Of a stretch of 64,000 bases of DNA, positions 26,366 to 35,578 are shown in pieces (the first letter of the stretch is position 1; each line of letters begins with the position of its first letter). Origin of the DNA: a bacterium (GTDB lineage Bacteria; Latescibacterota; Latescibacteria; Latescibacterales; Latescibacteraceae); contig JAJFUH010000018.1 of assembly GCA_021372535.1 (NCBI GenBank), positions 11,641 to 75,640 on the forward strand, given 5' to 3'. The translations under genes were made by a program, and so were the position numbers. The notes beneath the pieces are model-generated. The model did not search any database. It saw only the letters and a list, made by a program, of their open reading frames with translations, and was not told the DNA's origin.

Positions 26366-27607
26366 TCAGGACAACGGTTCTTCTCTCGGAACAAGCACAT
26401 AGACATTGTCTCCCTCACGGACTTTTCCGGGGGTTTCAAGGCCGATCACGCTTCCCCGCGGAGCGGCCGTAACGGGAGTATCGTCTTCCGTCCTCAGTGA
26501 GGAGGCTCTGAACTCGACAACCCCCGTTGTGGGCCCCGTGATGAGCACCGTTTCACCCTGTTCCATGCCCCGCGCTTCGAGCCCGATATCTGCGGCGCCG
26601 GCTTTCGGATAGTAATTCAGCACTTTCCCCGTATAGGCCTTGACGACAGTGGCGAGATTGCCCTCTTCGCGGGCGATGTCTTCATCGGGGCGTTTCAGAT
26701 AAAATCCGCTTGAGAAACCGCGGTGGAACACCCTCGCAAGCCTCTCTTTCAGATGTCCGGCAAGACGGCTGTCATACGAGCCGGCCAGCACGGCATCACG
26801 GGCTTCACGGTAGCACTCGACCGTGGTTTTGACATAGAGGGCATCACGCATTCTGCCCTCGATTTTAAAAGCGTTCACTCCCGCAGCCATGAGACGGTCA
26901 ATAATATCGATAGCGCAGAGATCGCGGGCGCTCATGACAGTATGGCCGTCAAGCTCGAGTTCATGGCCATTCCGCTCGTCCACAACACGGTACCCTCTCC
27001 TGCATGGCTGGATGCAGTCGCCGCGGTTGGCGCTCCTCCCGTAAAGGAACTGGCTGGTCAGACACCTCCCGCTTACCGCGACACAGAGAGCGCCATGAAC
27101 GAAACATTCGAATTCCATTCCCGATCCCTGCGAACGCACGGAGGATATGGTCATCCCGATCTGTTCGAGGGACAACTCCCGGGCGAGCACGATACGACGG
27201 ACACCCTGATCACCGTACCATCGCACAGCCCTTGAATTGGAAACCGAGGCCTGGGTGGAAAGATGCACGTTCAGCCCGCGTTCCAGCGCCATGCCCAGAA
27301 CCGCCATATCCCACAGGATGACCGCATCCACACCGGCATCCGCGGTGCTGTCCAGAATGCTGCCGACATCATCGAGTTCATCATCGAACACGATTGTATT
27401 GAGAGCGCAGTAGAGTTTCACTCCGGCATCATGAGCCTGTCCGGTCATCTCTCTCAGCGCGGTCATGTCAATCCGTTCTGCTCCCGCGCGCATGTTGAAA
27501 CCCTCGGCGCCCATATATACGGCATCGGCTCCGGCGGAAAGAGCCGCGGCAAAGCACTCCCTGCTTCCCGCAGGGGCAGCTATTTCGGGTTTTAAAGCCG
27601 TATTCAT
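26366..27607 (-). CDS. peptidase U32 family protein
   Basis: U32 proteins include collagenase-like peptidases and, in characterised cases, tRNA/rRNA hydroxylation enzymes (TrhP, RlhA). The start ATG 27607 (MNTALKPEIAAPAGSRECFA) follows AAGGG by seven bases; 28 codons of upstream extension lack homology. The family signature ECFVHGALCVAVSGRCLTS and the cysteine-containing RGDCIQPCRRGYRV are present, and a C-terminal beta-barrel-like domain follows. It has 413 residues. An RNA-modifying role is at least as likely as proteolysis. Confidence 0.9.
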   Translation of the reverse strand: MNTALKPEIAAPAGSRECFAAALSAGADAVYMGAEGFNMRAGAERIDMTALREMTGQAHDAGVKLYCALNTIVFDDELDDVGSILDSTADAGVDAVILWDMAVLGMALERGLNVHLSTQASVSNSRAVRWYGDQGVRRIVLARELSLEQIGMTISSVRSQGSGMEFECFVHGALCVAVSGRCLTSQFLYGRSANRGDCIQPCRRGYRVVDERNGHELELDGHTVMSARDLCAIDIIDRLMAAGVNAFKIEGRMRDALYVKTTVECYREARDAVLAGSYDSRLAGHLKERLARVFHRGFSSGFYLKRPDEDIAREEGNLATVVKAYTGKVLNYYPKAGAADIGLEARGMEQGETVLITGPTTGVVEFRASSLRTEDDTPVTAAPRGSVIGLETPGKVREGDNVYVLVPREEPLS

Positions 27608-28368
27608 TGTCAGACCCTTTCGATTACCTTCTGTTTTCCACGGGTGTACAATTAACCTTTCATGGCAGGATACCGCAAGTATAAACTGCATTGTGTATTC
27701 GCATGTAATCAGCCCGATATGTTCGCGGATTTGTTTATATATTTTTTTATATCAGCCTTACAGTGGTCAACCACGGGGGGGTGCTCCAACAATAAAAAAT
27801 GCGTGAACCCATATTTCGTCTTGAATGATAGTCCGTTATGTGTTTGTGTATTTGTGATGAAATATCATCACGAATAATCCGGGTTTGAGATAATGCTGTT
27901 CACTTAAGAGCAATCTTTTATTAAAGTTAGAGGGGAAATATCCCCCTCGGCTTCGCCGTAGTCCAAAGGACAAGGGGGATATTATTTGAAGTTATACTGA
28001 TTTCACTTAAGTGAACCGTATTGGGGTTTGAGAAGCCGGTGGAGATAACATTTTTCTTACGGTACAGCACAGGTTGAGACATCTCTTTTAAGGGGTGCCG
28101 ATTACATCCGATGAAAAAAACGGACAGGTCATGATTACCCTTGACAGCCGGAAACATTTTACGTTTAATAATGTTTAAGAAAGGTCGCTTGACGAATCAT
28201 CGGGCGCTAAAGCACGGTGATGGTCATTCGGGTACTGGTTTGAGGGCACGGTACGATAAGTAACGAGAAAAACTCTGGCCCGGTTTTGAACCGGAACAGA
28301 AAGGAGGTTTCTGGGTAACGCTTCACATGGGGCTTTTCATGTAGTACCAACATTGTGGAGGAATGCAG
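27608..28368. other. long intergenic region upstream of the MFS gene
   Basis: A 761-base gap. The first half is AT-rich spacer; a cruciform repeat lies at 27938-27982; the last 200 bases form a GC-richer leader before the MFS transporter with a small CCGGTTTTGAACCGG hairpin. I looked for known riboswitch signatures and recognise none. No ORF with a convincing ribosome-binding site was seen. Confidence 0.45.
27938..27982. repeat. three-way-junction (cruciform) repeat
   Basis: ATATCCCCCT (27938-27947) pairs with AGGGGGATAT (27973-27982). Inside are two perfect small hairpins, CGGCTTCGCCG and GTCCAAAGGAC. The geometry resembles REP/BIME elements. Confidence 0.7.
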
Positions 28369-29640
28369 ATGGCTATTCAGAGTTTGAAAGAGTATTACAA
28401 GTACGATGTTTTTGCGTTTTTCAACGGTTTCGGGGGACCGTCCTGGGGAGGGCTGACATACTTTATCGGTATCCCGGTTGCATACCTGACTTTTCTCGGT
28501 GCAAGCAAGATGCAGATCGGCCTCATCACCGCCATTTTCTGGGCAGGATTTGCGATACCCCAGGTATGGGCAGCCTACGCATCCGAGACAAAGCCCATCA
28601 AAAAGACGTTCATGGCCAAGGTGCTCATTTTCGGCGGATTGGCATGGCTTGTTCTGGGGATAAACACATTCATCACAAAAGGAGCGAATCCTTCGTTATC
28701 GATCTGGCTGTTTCTCCTGTTGTTTGCCTGGTCATGTTCGCTTGCCGGCATGTTCATGCCCCCGAACTTCACACTGCTCTTTAAAATAATTCCGACCGAG
28801 CGGCTTGGTCAGCTCATTGGAATCGTCTTCGCAATTCAGTTCGGCGGAGTTGTTGCTGCAGGGCCGGTCATCACAAAAATCGGTACTGTTTACGGCGAAC
28901 CGATAAACTATGCAATCCTGTTCTTTTTGACTTTTGCTGTCTCTGTCCTCATTGGAATAATACTCCTTTCCATCAACGAACCGGAGGGCGAAAAGGTTGA
29001 GGGTTCACCTTCTCTCGGAGCGTATCTGGGCAAATGCATCAATGTATTCAAAACCGACAAGACACTCGCCAGGTTCCTTGTCGGAAAATGGATCATGAGC
29101 GGACACTATGTCATGATGGCTTTTCTGCTCGCATACCTTATTTCGGAACGCGGATTCGATCCGATCAAGGCGGGCTGGTTCACCTCGCTCAACGCCCTGG
29201 GTCTCTTCATCGGCGGATTTACCATTACCAAGATCGCCGATATCTACGGCCCGAAATACATGCTCCTGGTCTCTCATATCATCGCGATAATTTATACGGT
29301 TCTTGCGTGGCTCGTACCCTCGGGCGGTGCGGGGATCATCCTGGTCGCTTTTGTCATATCCGGTCTGGCCCAGATTTCCGATAATGTGGGCTATACCAAC
29401 ATGTGCCTGTTGTGCTGCCCGACGGTGGACAAATCGACCTATGTGGCAGTCACCAATGTCGGGGTCAACTTATTCACCGTTCCGCTCCCCATCATTCTCG
29501 GTCTTTTGATGGACAAGGGCATTCTGAACTACAACAGCACATTTACCATTGTTCTGGTCATGATGGTTGCGGCGATTATTTTTATTCTTACCGTCATGAG
29601 AAATCCCAAGGCTTTTATCGATATGAAAGCCGGGGCATAA
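28369..29640 (+). CDS. major facilitator superfamily transporter
   Basis: An integral membrane transporter of 423 residues with about 12 hydrophobic segments, beginning SLKEYYKYDVFAFFNGFGGP. The start ATG 28369 lies seven bases after GGAGG; the ATG at 28363 would be too close to it. The usual MFS loop motif is weak (FTITKIADIYGPKYMLL carries a related GxxADxxGxK-like pattern). The substrate cannot be inferred. It is followed by a terminator and stands alone. Confidence 0.85.
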   Translation: MAIQSLKEYYKYDVFAFFNGFGGPSWGGLTYFIGIPVAYLTFLGASKMQIGLITAIFWAGFAIPQVWAAYASETKPIKKTFMAKVLIFGGLAWLVLGINTFITKGANPSLSIWLFLLLFAWSCSLAGMFMPPNFTLLFKIIPTERLGQLIGIVFAIQFGGVVAAGPVITKIGTVYGEPINYAILFFLTFAVSVLIGIILLSINEPEGEKVEGSPSLGAYLGKCINVFKTDKTLARFLVGKWIMSGHYVMMAFLLAYLISERGFDPIKAGWFTSLNALGLFIGGFTITKIADIYGPKYMLLVSHIIAIIYTVLAWLVPSGGAGIILVAFVISGLAQISDNVGYTNMCLLCCPTVDKSTYVAVTNVGVNLFTVPLPIILGLLMDKGILNYNSTFTIVLVMMVAAIIFILTVMRNPKAFIDMKAGA

Positions 29641-29665
29641 TACTCGATAAAAACGCTCAGTCAAT

Positions 29666-29702
29666 AAAAAACGGCTCCCGAATCAGCGGAGCCGTTTTTT
29701 TT
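29666..29702 (+). terminator. rho-independent terminator of the MFS gene
   Basis: AAAAAACGGCTCC pairs with GGAGCCGTTTTTT around CGAATCAGC, with a long T-run. It could also serve the convergent gene at 29729. Confidence 0.9.
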
Positions 29703-29728
29703 TAGAGAATTTCCCGGTGTGCGGTATA

Positions 29729-30625
29729 TTACCGTCCGCCTCTGAGCAGGTATTCGAAAAACTGCTGGGCTTTCCCGCCCGAGGGCCCGTTCATGAGAAG
29801 GTAGAGCCAGTCGCCGTTTTCCGCGATATAATTTTCCGACCGGTCGGCGTCGATGACGGTATAATACGGGAGCGATTCGCCCGGCATGATAACCGGCTGG
29901 TTTTTGTGGCTGTTGATGTAGGAATTGACCGCGGAGAGTGTCTGGCTTCTCCCCACATATCTCACCATTACAAAAATAACCGTGTCTCCATCGACCAGAT
30001 ACTCTGCGGCATCTCCCTCGACAGCGCCTCCGAGCTGCAGCTCATTGGCGAGCTCCGATGAAAACCCGAGGCTGAACGATTTTGGTCCGGCAAAATAAAA
30101 CTCGGAATCCTTAACCCGTTGTGTTGTCGGAAGGACCTCGTATACATCGGGTTTTATCGTTTCGCCGGGCACCAGCCGCTCGATCCGTCTGGCAAGTTCT
30201 TGCGCACCGTCGATGCTGCTTCCCGACAAAGGCTGTATCAGCACGAGATACTTTCCTTTATAAAATTCAATCGCTTTGTCGCTTTTACGGCCTGCATAAC
30301 CGAGAGAAACCGGCTGGGAATCGGGAATATCGCTGCTCAGATAGGCTCCCATCGCCCCTTTCGATTTCGAAAAGGAGACCATCTCGACGTTGAACGTTTC
30401 CCCGTTTCCTTTAAACTCTGCAACCATGCAGGAATCGCAGGCGAATTCCACATAAATCGAGGCCAGGTCCGGTATGATATCGCCGATTCCGGTGGCGTCA
30501 CATTCCCGCTCCACAGTGACCGTATAGTCGCTGACCGAATTGGCGACGGTCCTCATGCTTACCGCGGCGGGGAAAAGACATCCGGCGATAAGAGGCAGGA
30601 TTAATAAAAATATTATTTTTTTCAT
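29729..30625 (-). CDS. predicted lipoprotein, unknown function (DUF6599-like)
   Basis: The 298-residue protein has a lipoprotein signal peptide with a clear lipobox (MKKIIFLLILPLIAGC). AGGAGGAAACGCC precedes the ATG. The body contains SKGAMGAYLSS, YKGKYLVLIQPLSG and a C-terminal beta-rich half ending QQFFEYLLRGGR. It reminds me of the DUF6599 proteins, but this is from memory. Neighbours do not suggest a role. Confidence 0.75.
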   Translation of the reverse strand: MKKIIFLLILPLIAGCLFPAAVSMRTVANSVSDYTVTVERECDATGIGDIIPDLASIYVEFACDSCMVAEFKGNGETFNVEMVSFSKSKGAMGAYLSSDIPDSQPVSLGYAGRKSDKAIEFYKGKYLVLIQPLSGSSIDGAQELARRIERLVPGETIKPDVYEVLPTTQRVKDSEFYFAGPKSFSLGFSSELANELQLGGAVEGDAAEYLVDGDTVIFVMVRYVGRSQTLSAVNSYINSHKNQPVIMPGESLPYYTVIDADRSENYIAENGDWLYLLMNGPSGGKAQQFFEYLLRGGR

Positions 30626-30764
30626 GGCGTTTCCTCCTCATTTTTTTCTGTTCAAAATGCGTCTGCTGTATTAATATAATAATATGACGCTCCAATACAA
30701 CAAACGGTTAGTATCAATTATAACAAAAAATAACTACACTTATTGGTGAGGACTCATACAGGCT

Positions 30765-31178
30765 ATGGAATTGAGCAACAGGCAAAAATGGGTAATCGCA
30801 ACCGGTATGGTGCTTGTTATTGTATTTATGATATGGACCGGCATTCAAAGACCACGGTCCGATCTTCCGAAACTCGACCCGTACAATTACCAGTCCGTCG
30901 GGCTTCATTTCACCTATGAAACCGGCGCCATTGTCAGACGGCTGGGGAAAATCGAGCGCCATGAAGTCGTCGGGGACGGCGGGGGATCAGGCAGAGTCTC
31001 CTTTAACGTTTACAAGCTCTACGGAACCGAAAACATAGGAGTCTGTGAATTTACCCTCAGCAGACAAAAAGATGACACGTGGGTGGCCACCGATGCGCTC
31101 CTCACGATAAAGGGCATGGAATACAGGATTCCTATGAAAGGTCTGAAGGCCAGGAAAGTATTAAAGATTTTCAAGTAA
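30765..31178 (+). CDS. small membrane-anchored protein, unknown function
   Basis: No family is recognised. The 137 residues have one N-terminal transmembrane segment (WVIATGMVLVIVFMIWTGI) followed by a soluble domain (SVGLHFTYETGAIVRRLGKI, GVCEFTLSRQKDDTW, YRIPMKGLKARKVLKIF). The ribosome-binding site is weak. It is divergent from the lipoprotein gene and precedes the EIIA-like gene. Confidence 0.7.
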   Translation: MELSNRQKWVIATGMVLVIVFMIWTGIQRPRSDLPKLDPYNYQSVGLHFTYETGAIVRRLGKIERHEVVGDGGGSGRVSFNVYKLYGTENIGVCEFTLSRQKDDTWVATDALLTIKGMEYRIPMKGLKARKVLKIFK

Positions 31179-31323
31179 CTCTCTGCTGCCCGGCTTATCA
31201 TAAGTGAGCCGCATACCCATACCGTCCTGAAACGGAAACGATCGTAGTTTTTACCCATAATTATAACGGAGAAATCCGTCATAATAGGCAGATATATTCA
31301 TTTTTTCGTGTGAGTGGTTGTGA

Positions 31324-31779
31324 ATGAAACGTATTGCCGAAATACTGGATGCCAGTCGAATTCGCGATATCAAAGCCTCCACCAAGGACGAGGCGATTGT
31401 GGAACTCTGCGGCATGCTCAGGAATGCTCCCGAGGTGACCAATCTCGATAAATTTATTACCGCCATTAAGTACCGTGAGGCAATCATGTCCACCGGTATA
31501 GGAATGGGGATTGCGATACCCCATTCCAAAACATCGGCGCTTCAGGATTTTGTCGCTGCGGTCGGACGGTCGAAGCAGGGGATCGATTTCGATGCCCTGG
31601 ATGGTCTTCCTGTGCACATTATTATTCTCGTCGGATCATCCGATTCGCAGGCCGAGGAATTTCTCAAGGTACTCGCCGAAATCGGCGCCTTTTTCAGCAA
31701 TCCTGATAACAAGGACAGGTTTCTGAGTGCGCGGACACGGAAGAAGATGTTCGATGTGATTGCAGGTGAAGAAGCCTGA
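31324..31779 (+). CDS. ptsN: PTS EIIA-like (PtsN/fructose-type) protein
   Basis: Phosphocarrier or regulatory domain of the fructose-mannitol EIIA family. The 151 residues include STGIGMGIAIPHSKTSAL with the phosphorylatable histidine, followed by FDALDGLPVHIIILVGSS and FLKVLAEIGAFFSN, all typical. No EIIB, EIIC, HPr or EI gene is nearby, so a PtsN-like regulatory function is more likely than sugar transport. Confidence 0.88.
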   Translation: MKRIAEILDASRIRDIKASTKDEAIVELCGMLRNAPEVTNLDKFITAIKYREAIMSTGIGMGIAIPHSKTSALQDFVAAVGRSKQGIDFDALDGLPVHIIILVGSSDSQAEEFLKVLAEIGAFFSNPDNKDRFLSARTRKKMFDVIAGEEA

Positions 31780-31786
31780 ATCGGGA

Positions 31787-31925
31787 TTTTCATGATTAAA
31801 GAAATCCGGGTAGTCCATTTCAATCGATCTGCATTCAGGCGCCCCGTAAAAAGCGTTGAACCATGATTTTCATGATTTTTGGGATGGCCATGATTAAAGG
31901 AGGCCGGGCGACCTGTTTCAGTTCC
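31787..31925. repeat. decayed TTTTCATGATT repeat region
   Basis: Two imperfect direct copies of GATTTTCATGATTaaAG followed by GGGTAGTCCATTTCA or GGGCGACCTGTTTCA lie in the 329-base gap before the TPR gene. No ORF is evident. The remainder of the gap is spacer, with a GAGGGGGCGAG site just before the next start. Confidence 0.45.
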
Positions 31926-32108
31926 GGTCATCCCGGTCTGATTTCCGCATAGTATGCTTTGATGCAGTTGAGTCTCTGCGCAGGGAGGACTGCATATTTA
32001 TGATTGACTTCACCGCCACATACATATTTATTATGTAGTGTAAGTATTTGAGCCGTATTACGGGTGTCAGGTTTATAATAATACTGCAGACCTGAGGGGG
32101 CGAGTCCA

Positions 32109-34490
32109 GTGAAACAACCGGAAGAAATCCTGAAAAATAATCCGGGCTCTATTATTTTTGCCCGTTATGCCGATTGGCTGGTGGGGGAGTTGAGAGGCGA
32201 AGAGGCGGTGGAAATTCTCAAGAAGGGAATCGAAGCCAATCCGTCATACGCTTTAGGGCATTCCATGCTTGCACAGATACTTCATAAAAGAGAATTGTAT
32301 GAAAAGGCTGCAAAGGAATGGGGAAAATCGCTCGATCTCGATCCCCAGAATCCCTCTGATTTGCTTTGCCTGGGAAAGTACTATCTTCAAATAAATCAGC
32401 CGCAAAAAGCTAAAAAATATCTTACAGCCGCCGCCCGGTTCGAACCATCGGATGAAGAGGTTATCCAGATGCTCGAGCAGGCGGTTTCCAATTCCGGGGA
32501 TGTCGATGATTTCGGGCTTTCCATGGAGACAGCCGGGGCATTATCGGTGGTTTTGGGTGAAAATGAAGCGATACCCGAAACCCTGACAATGGATACGGAT
32601 GAAGCCTTTATGAACCAGGTTGAAGATGAACCGGTCGATATGGAAACCCTGATTCAGGAGATGGCTGACACCGGAACTGAGCAGTCGACCGAAGAAGCCG
32701 GAGAAATCGATATACTGCCCCCGGAAGCTGCCGATCTGGCGGAATCCCCGGAAACGGCCGGTGATTTTCTGGCTGAGGATTTCGGAGTCGGCGGGTCCGG
32801 TTCGGAAACGCTTATGGCTGCAGGGCATGAAGACCTTGATATCGGCATGGAGGAGACCGAGAGCGAAGCTGTTGAATCCCTTCTGACCATTTCTTCGCAT
32901 AAGGATGCGGTGACGGATACCTTTGAGGAAGAGGAGACGGAGGAACTCGCCCCGGAGGATGAACTTGAAGAGCTTGAGCTTGAGGGCAGTGATATATTCG
33001 GGACAGGAACAGAGAAGGATGAGGAAAAAGCGGCCGCTGAGACTGCCGAAACCGTGAGCGATGATTTTGAGTCCCTGCTCGGTTCTTTTTCCGGTGATGA
33101 TATTGTCATAGAAGCTCCTGATGAGCCGGAGGACAGTGGAGAAAAGGCTGCGGAAGAAAAACCCGCTTTTATCGAGGTGGATGAGGCGGAGGAAGAAGAC
33201 ATTGAATCTCTCGTCGAATCGTTTTCGAAAGAGGATATCGAAATAGAATCTCCCGAGGCTCCGGCTCCGGAAGCCGTGGATGATAGTCCCATGGGAAGAC
33301 TGGAAGATTTCGGCGGCATCGAGATAGTGGATGAATCCGGAGAGGGGCTTTCGGAAAACCTGGAAACCGGCTCCGGTATCGTTCTCGATTTAGATGATAC
33401 CGAAGAATATACTTCTTCGGTATTAAAAGCACTTGACGACGAGACGGTGGAACCGGTGCTCACCGCGGAAGAGCGCGCCGAACTGCTGGCGCTGGAGAAA
33501 ACAACCGCGGAAGAAAGCGCGGATGAAATCGGTGCGGAAAAGGAAGAGATCGCCAGGGACGCCGACTGGGATTCTCCTCTCAAGACACTGCTCGATGAGT
33601 ATGAATCCTCCGATGAGACTGTGGAAGCCGATGAGGTGATTCCGACAGGTTTCTATGGAGAGCTGAGCAAGGAAGAAATCGATATTCTCAGCGAAAACGG
33701 GGTCGAAACCGAAGGAGTAAACAAGCTCGAGCTTGAAACCCGTGAAGGAATCGATTACTCGGATGTACTCGCCGAGGCTGCGGGGAAGACGGTTCCCGAT
33801 ATGGAGGCTGTTCTCGATGAAATCTATATCGAGGAAGACGCCGGAATCGGAGAGGATGAGGGAGCGACAGCCGGTGAGAAAGGCGCTCCGGGGATGATAC
33901 TCGATATGACTCAGGTCGAGGCGACGGATACGATTCTGCTCGATGCATCCGATTTTCCGCTCGATGAAGAGCTTGTGATTTCGGAAGAGGAGCTTGCCGC
34001 CGAATCTCCCGACGAGGCAGACGAAACGGCGTCCTCGGCCATGATACCCGAAGAGCCTGCCGAAGCGGAAGACGAGGACTTCAAACGTGTCGAAGCCATT
34101 ATTAAAAATATTCCCGACTTTGAAATACCGCTCGATGTTGAAGACGAGGAAGAATACGATGTGAGCAGGTATTCCCTCGACACCCTGATGAATGAGTATA
34201 GGGAAACCCTCCAGGATACCGAACCATCGAGTACAGAGCCGGTAATGACGAAACCTGAAAACGAGGGGAATTTTCCGGAAGATTACGATACTCCGGGCGA
34301 GTCCGGTAGCACTGTGGTGGAAAACGATGCAACCGCGACCATGGCTGAGATTTATGTTTCCCAGGGATTCATCAGCCGGGCTGTCGATATCTATAAAATC
34401 CTCGTTTCCGCACAGCCTGATAATGAACGTTTCAGGAAACGTCTGGAAGAATTGAACGAAATGAGCGATCAACAGTCTGCCGATTCATGA
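32109..34490 (+). CDS. large acidic TPR protein with repeated ESL-SFS motifs
   Basis: The 793-residue protein starts at GTG 32109 after GAGGGGG. Residues 1-125 are TPR-like (YALGHSMLAQILHKRELYEK, DLLCLGKYYLQINQPQKAKK). A central region of some 600 residues is extremely rich in Glu and Asp, probably disordered, and contains a repeated motif (ESLLGSFSGDDIVIEAPDEP and ESLVESFSKEDIEIESPEAP). A final TPR-like unit (MAEIYVSQGFISRAVDIYKI) resembles the FimV C-terminus. No signal peptide is seen. It overlaps the next gene by four bases. The likely role is scaffolding; the partner is unknown. Confidence 0.85.
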   Translation: MKQPEEILKNNPGSIIFARYADWLVGELRGEEAVEILKKGIEANPSYALGHSMLAQILHKRELYEKAAKEWGKSLDLDPQNPSDLLCLGKYYLQINQPQKAKKYLTAAARFEPSDEEVIQMLEQAVSNSGDVDDFGLSMETAGALSVVLGENEAIPETLTMDTDEAFMNQVEDEPVDMETLIQEMADTGTEQSTEEAGEIDILPPEAADLAESPETAGDFLAEDFGVGGSGSETLMAAGHEDLDIGMEETESEAVESLLTISSHKDAVTDTFEEEETEELAPEDELEELELEGSDIFGTGTEKDEEKAAAETAETVSDDFESLLGSFSGDDIVIEAPDEPEDSGEKAAEEKPAFIEVDEAEEEDIESLVESFSKEDIEIESPEAPAPEAVDDSPMGRLEDFGGIEIVDESGEGLSENLETGSGIVLDLDDTEEYTSSVLKALDDETVEPVLTAEERAELLALEKTTAEESADEIGAEKEEIARDADWDSPLKTLLDEYESSDETVEADEVIPTGFYGELSKEEIDILSENGVETEGVNKLELETREGIDYSDVLAEAAGKTVPDMEAVLDEIYIEEDAGIGEDEGATAGEKGAPGMILDMTQVEATDTILLDASDFPLDEELVISEEELAAESPDEADETASSAMIPEEPAEAEDEDFKRVEAIIKNIPDFEIPLDVEDEEEYDVSRYSLDTLMNEYRETLQDTEPSSTEPVMTKPENEGNFPEDYDTPGESGSTVVENDATATMAEIYVSQGFISRAVDIYKILVSAQPDNERFRKRLEELNEMSDQQSADS

Positions 34491-35560
34491 AAAAAAAGGG
34501 TTTGCACCAGATACGGGAAAAGATGGGCAAATCAGGTCTCGATTCGCTCATCATTACCGATACATCCAATATTCGTTATCTCACCGGTTACCGGGGTGAT
34601 TACGGATATATTCTCCTGAGCCCTTCACGGGCTTTATTTTTTACTAATTCACTGTATATAGAAGATGCCCGCGGGTCTGTGGACGGCAGCTTTGAAATAA
34701 TCGAAGTGAAAGAGGATATCTTCAAAACCTTCGGTGACTTCGACCGGACCGTTTGGGGTAAAAGAACAGGGTATGAGGCCGGAAAAATAACCTGTTCGGT
34801 CTTCAGGAAGCTCGGAAACAGTCTTCCCGGCATACAATTCGAGGAGATAAAAGATATTGTCGAGGAACTCCGCGAAACAAAGCTCCCCCATGAAATCGAG
34901 GCCATAAAGCATGCCCAGTCGATTGCGGAAGATGTCCTGGAGCAGGTTTTAACGCTTGTTAAAGATGGCGTGGAGGAACGCGATCTCGCCATTGAGATCG
35001 ATTATCAGTTCCGGAAGCACGGCGGGGAACGGCCGTCTTTTGAAACCATTGTAGCCTCCGGCCCCAATACTTCAAAACCTCATGCTGTCCCGACAGCGCG
35101 GAAGCTCGAGCTCGGCGACCTGGTACTTTTTGACATGGGAACTGTCCGGGAGGGTTATGCGTCTGATATGACGAGAACCGTCGTGCTCGGGAAAGCGGAC
35201 AGGGAACAGAAGAAGGTATATTCCGCGGTACGCGATGCGCTGAAAGCCGCGCTGGATAAAATTCATTCCGGTATGCTCTGTTCGGAAGCCGACAGGGTTG
35301 CCCGGACGGTTCTGGAGAAAGCCGGATACGGCGAACGATTCGTCCATTCTCTCGGGCACGGTGTCGGACTCGATGTACATGAAAATCCGTTTCTTTCCCG
35401 GCGGTCGGAGCATTATCTTCAAACGAATGCCGTCGTTACCGTCGAACCCGGAATCTATATACCCGGATGGGGCGGCGTACGGATCGAGGATATGGTTGTT
35501 GTTTCGGATGACGGGTGTAAGAACCTGACCGGGTTTACGAAAAATCTCCTTCAACTCTGA
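34487..35560 (+). CDS. pepP: Xaa-Pro aminopeptidase/dipeptidase (M24)
   Basis: A dimetal M24 peptidase that cleaves bonds before proline. The 357 residues comprise an N-terminal creatinase-like domain (DSLIITDTSNIRYLTGYRGD) and the pita-bread domain with all metal ligands in order: FDMG, SDMTRT, HSLGHGVGLDVHE, VTVEPGIYIPGWGGVRIED. The start ATG overlaps the TPR gene stop (ATGA), implying translational coupling. Exact specificity (PepP or PepQ) is not resolvable by eye. Confidence 0.93.
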   Translation: MKKKGLHQIREKMGKSGLDSLIITDTSNIRYLTGYRGDYGYILLSPSRALFFTNSLYIEDARGSVDGSFEIIEVKEDIFKTFGDFDRTVWGKRTGYEAGKITCSVFRKLGNSLPGIQFEEIKDIVEELRETKLPHEIEAIKHAQSIAEDVLEQVLTLVKDGVEERDLAIEIDYQFRKHGGERPSFETIVASGPNTSKPHAVPTARKLELGDLVLFDMGTVREGYASDMTRTVVLGKADREQKKVYSAVRDALKAALDKIHSGMLCSEADRVARTVLEKAGYGERFVHSLGHGVGLDVHENPFLSRRSEHYLQTNAVVTVEPGIYIPGWGGVRIEDMVVVSDDGCKNLTGFTKNLLQL

Positions 35561-35578
35561 CATATGGAAAGTACTCAT

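Noticed and set aside
28160-28368. A riboswitch upstream of the MFS transporter
   Set aside because: I could not match the leader to any known aptamer; only a small hairpin is visible.
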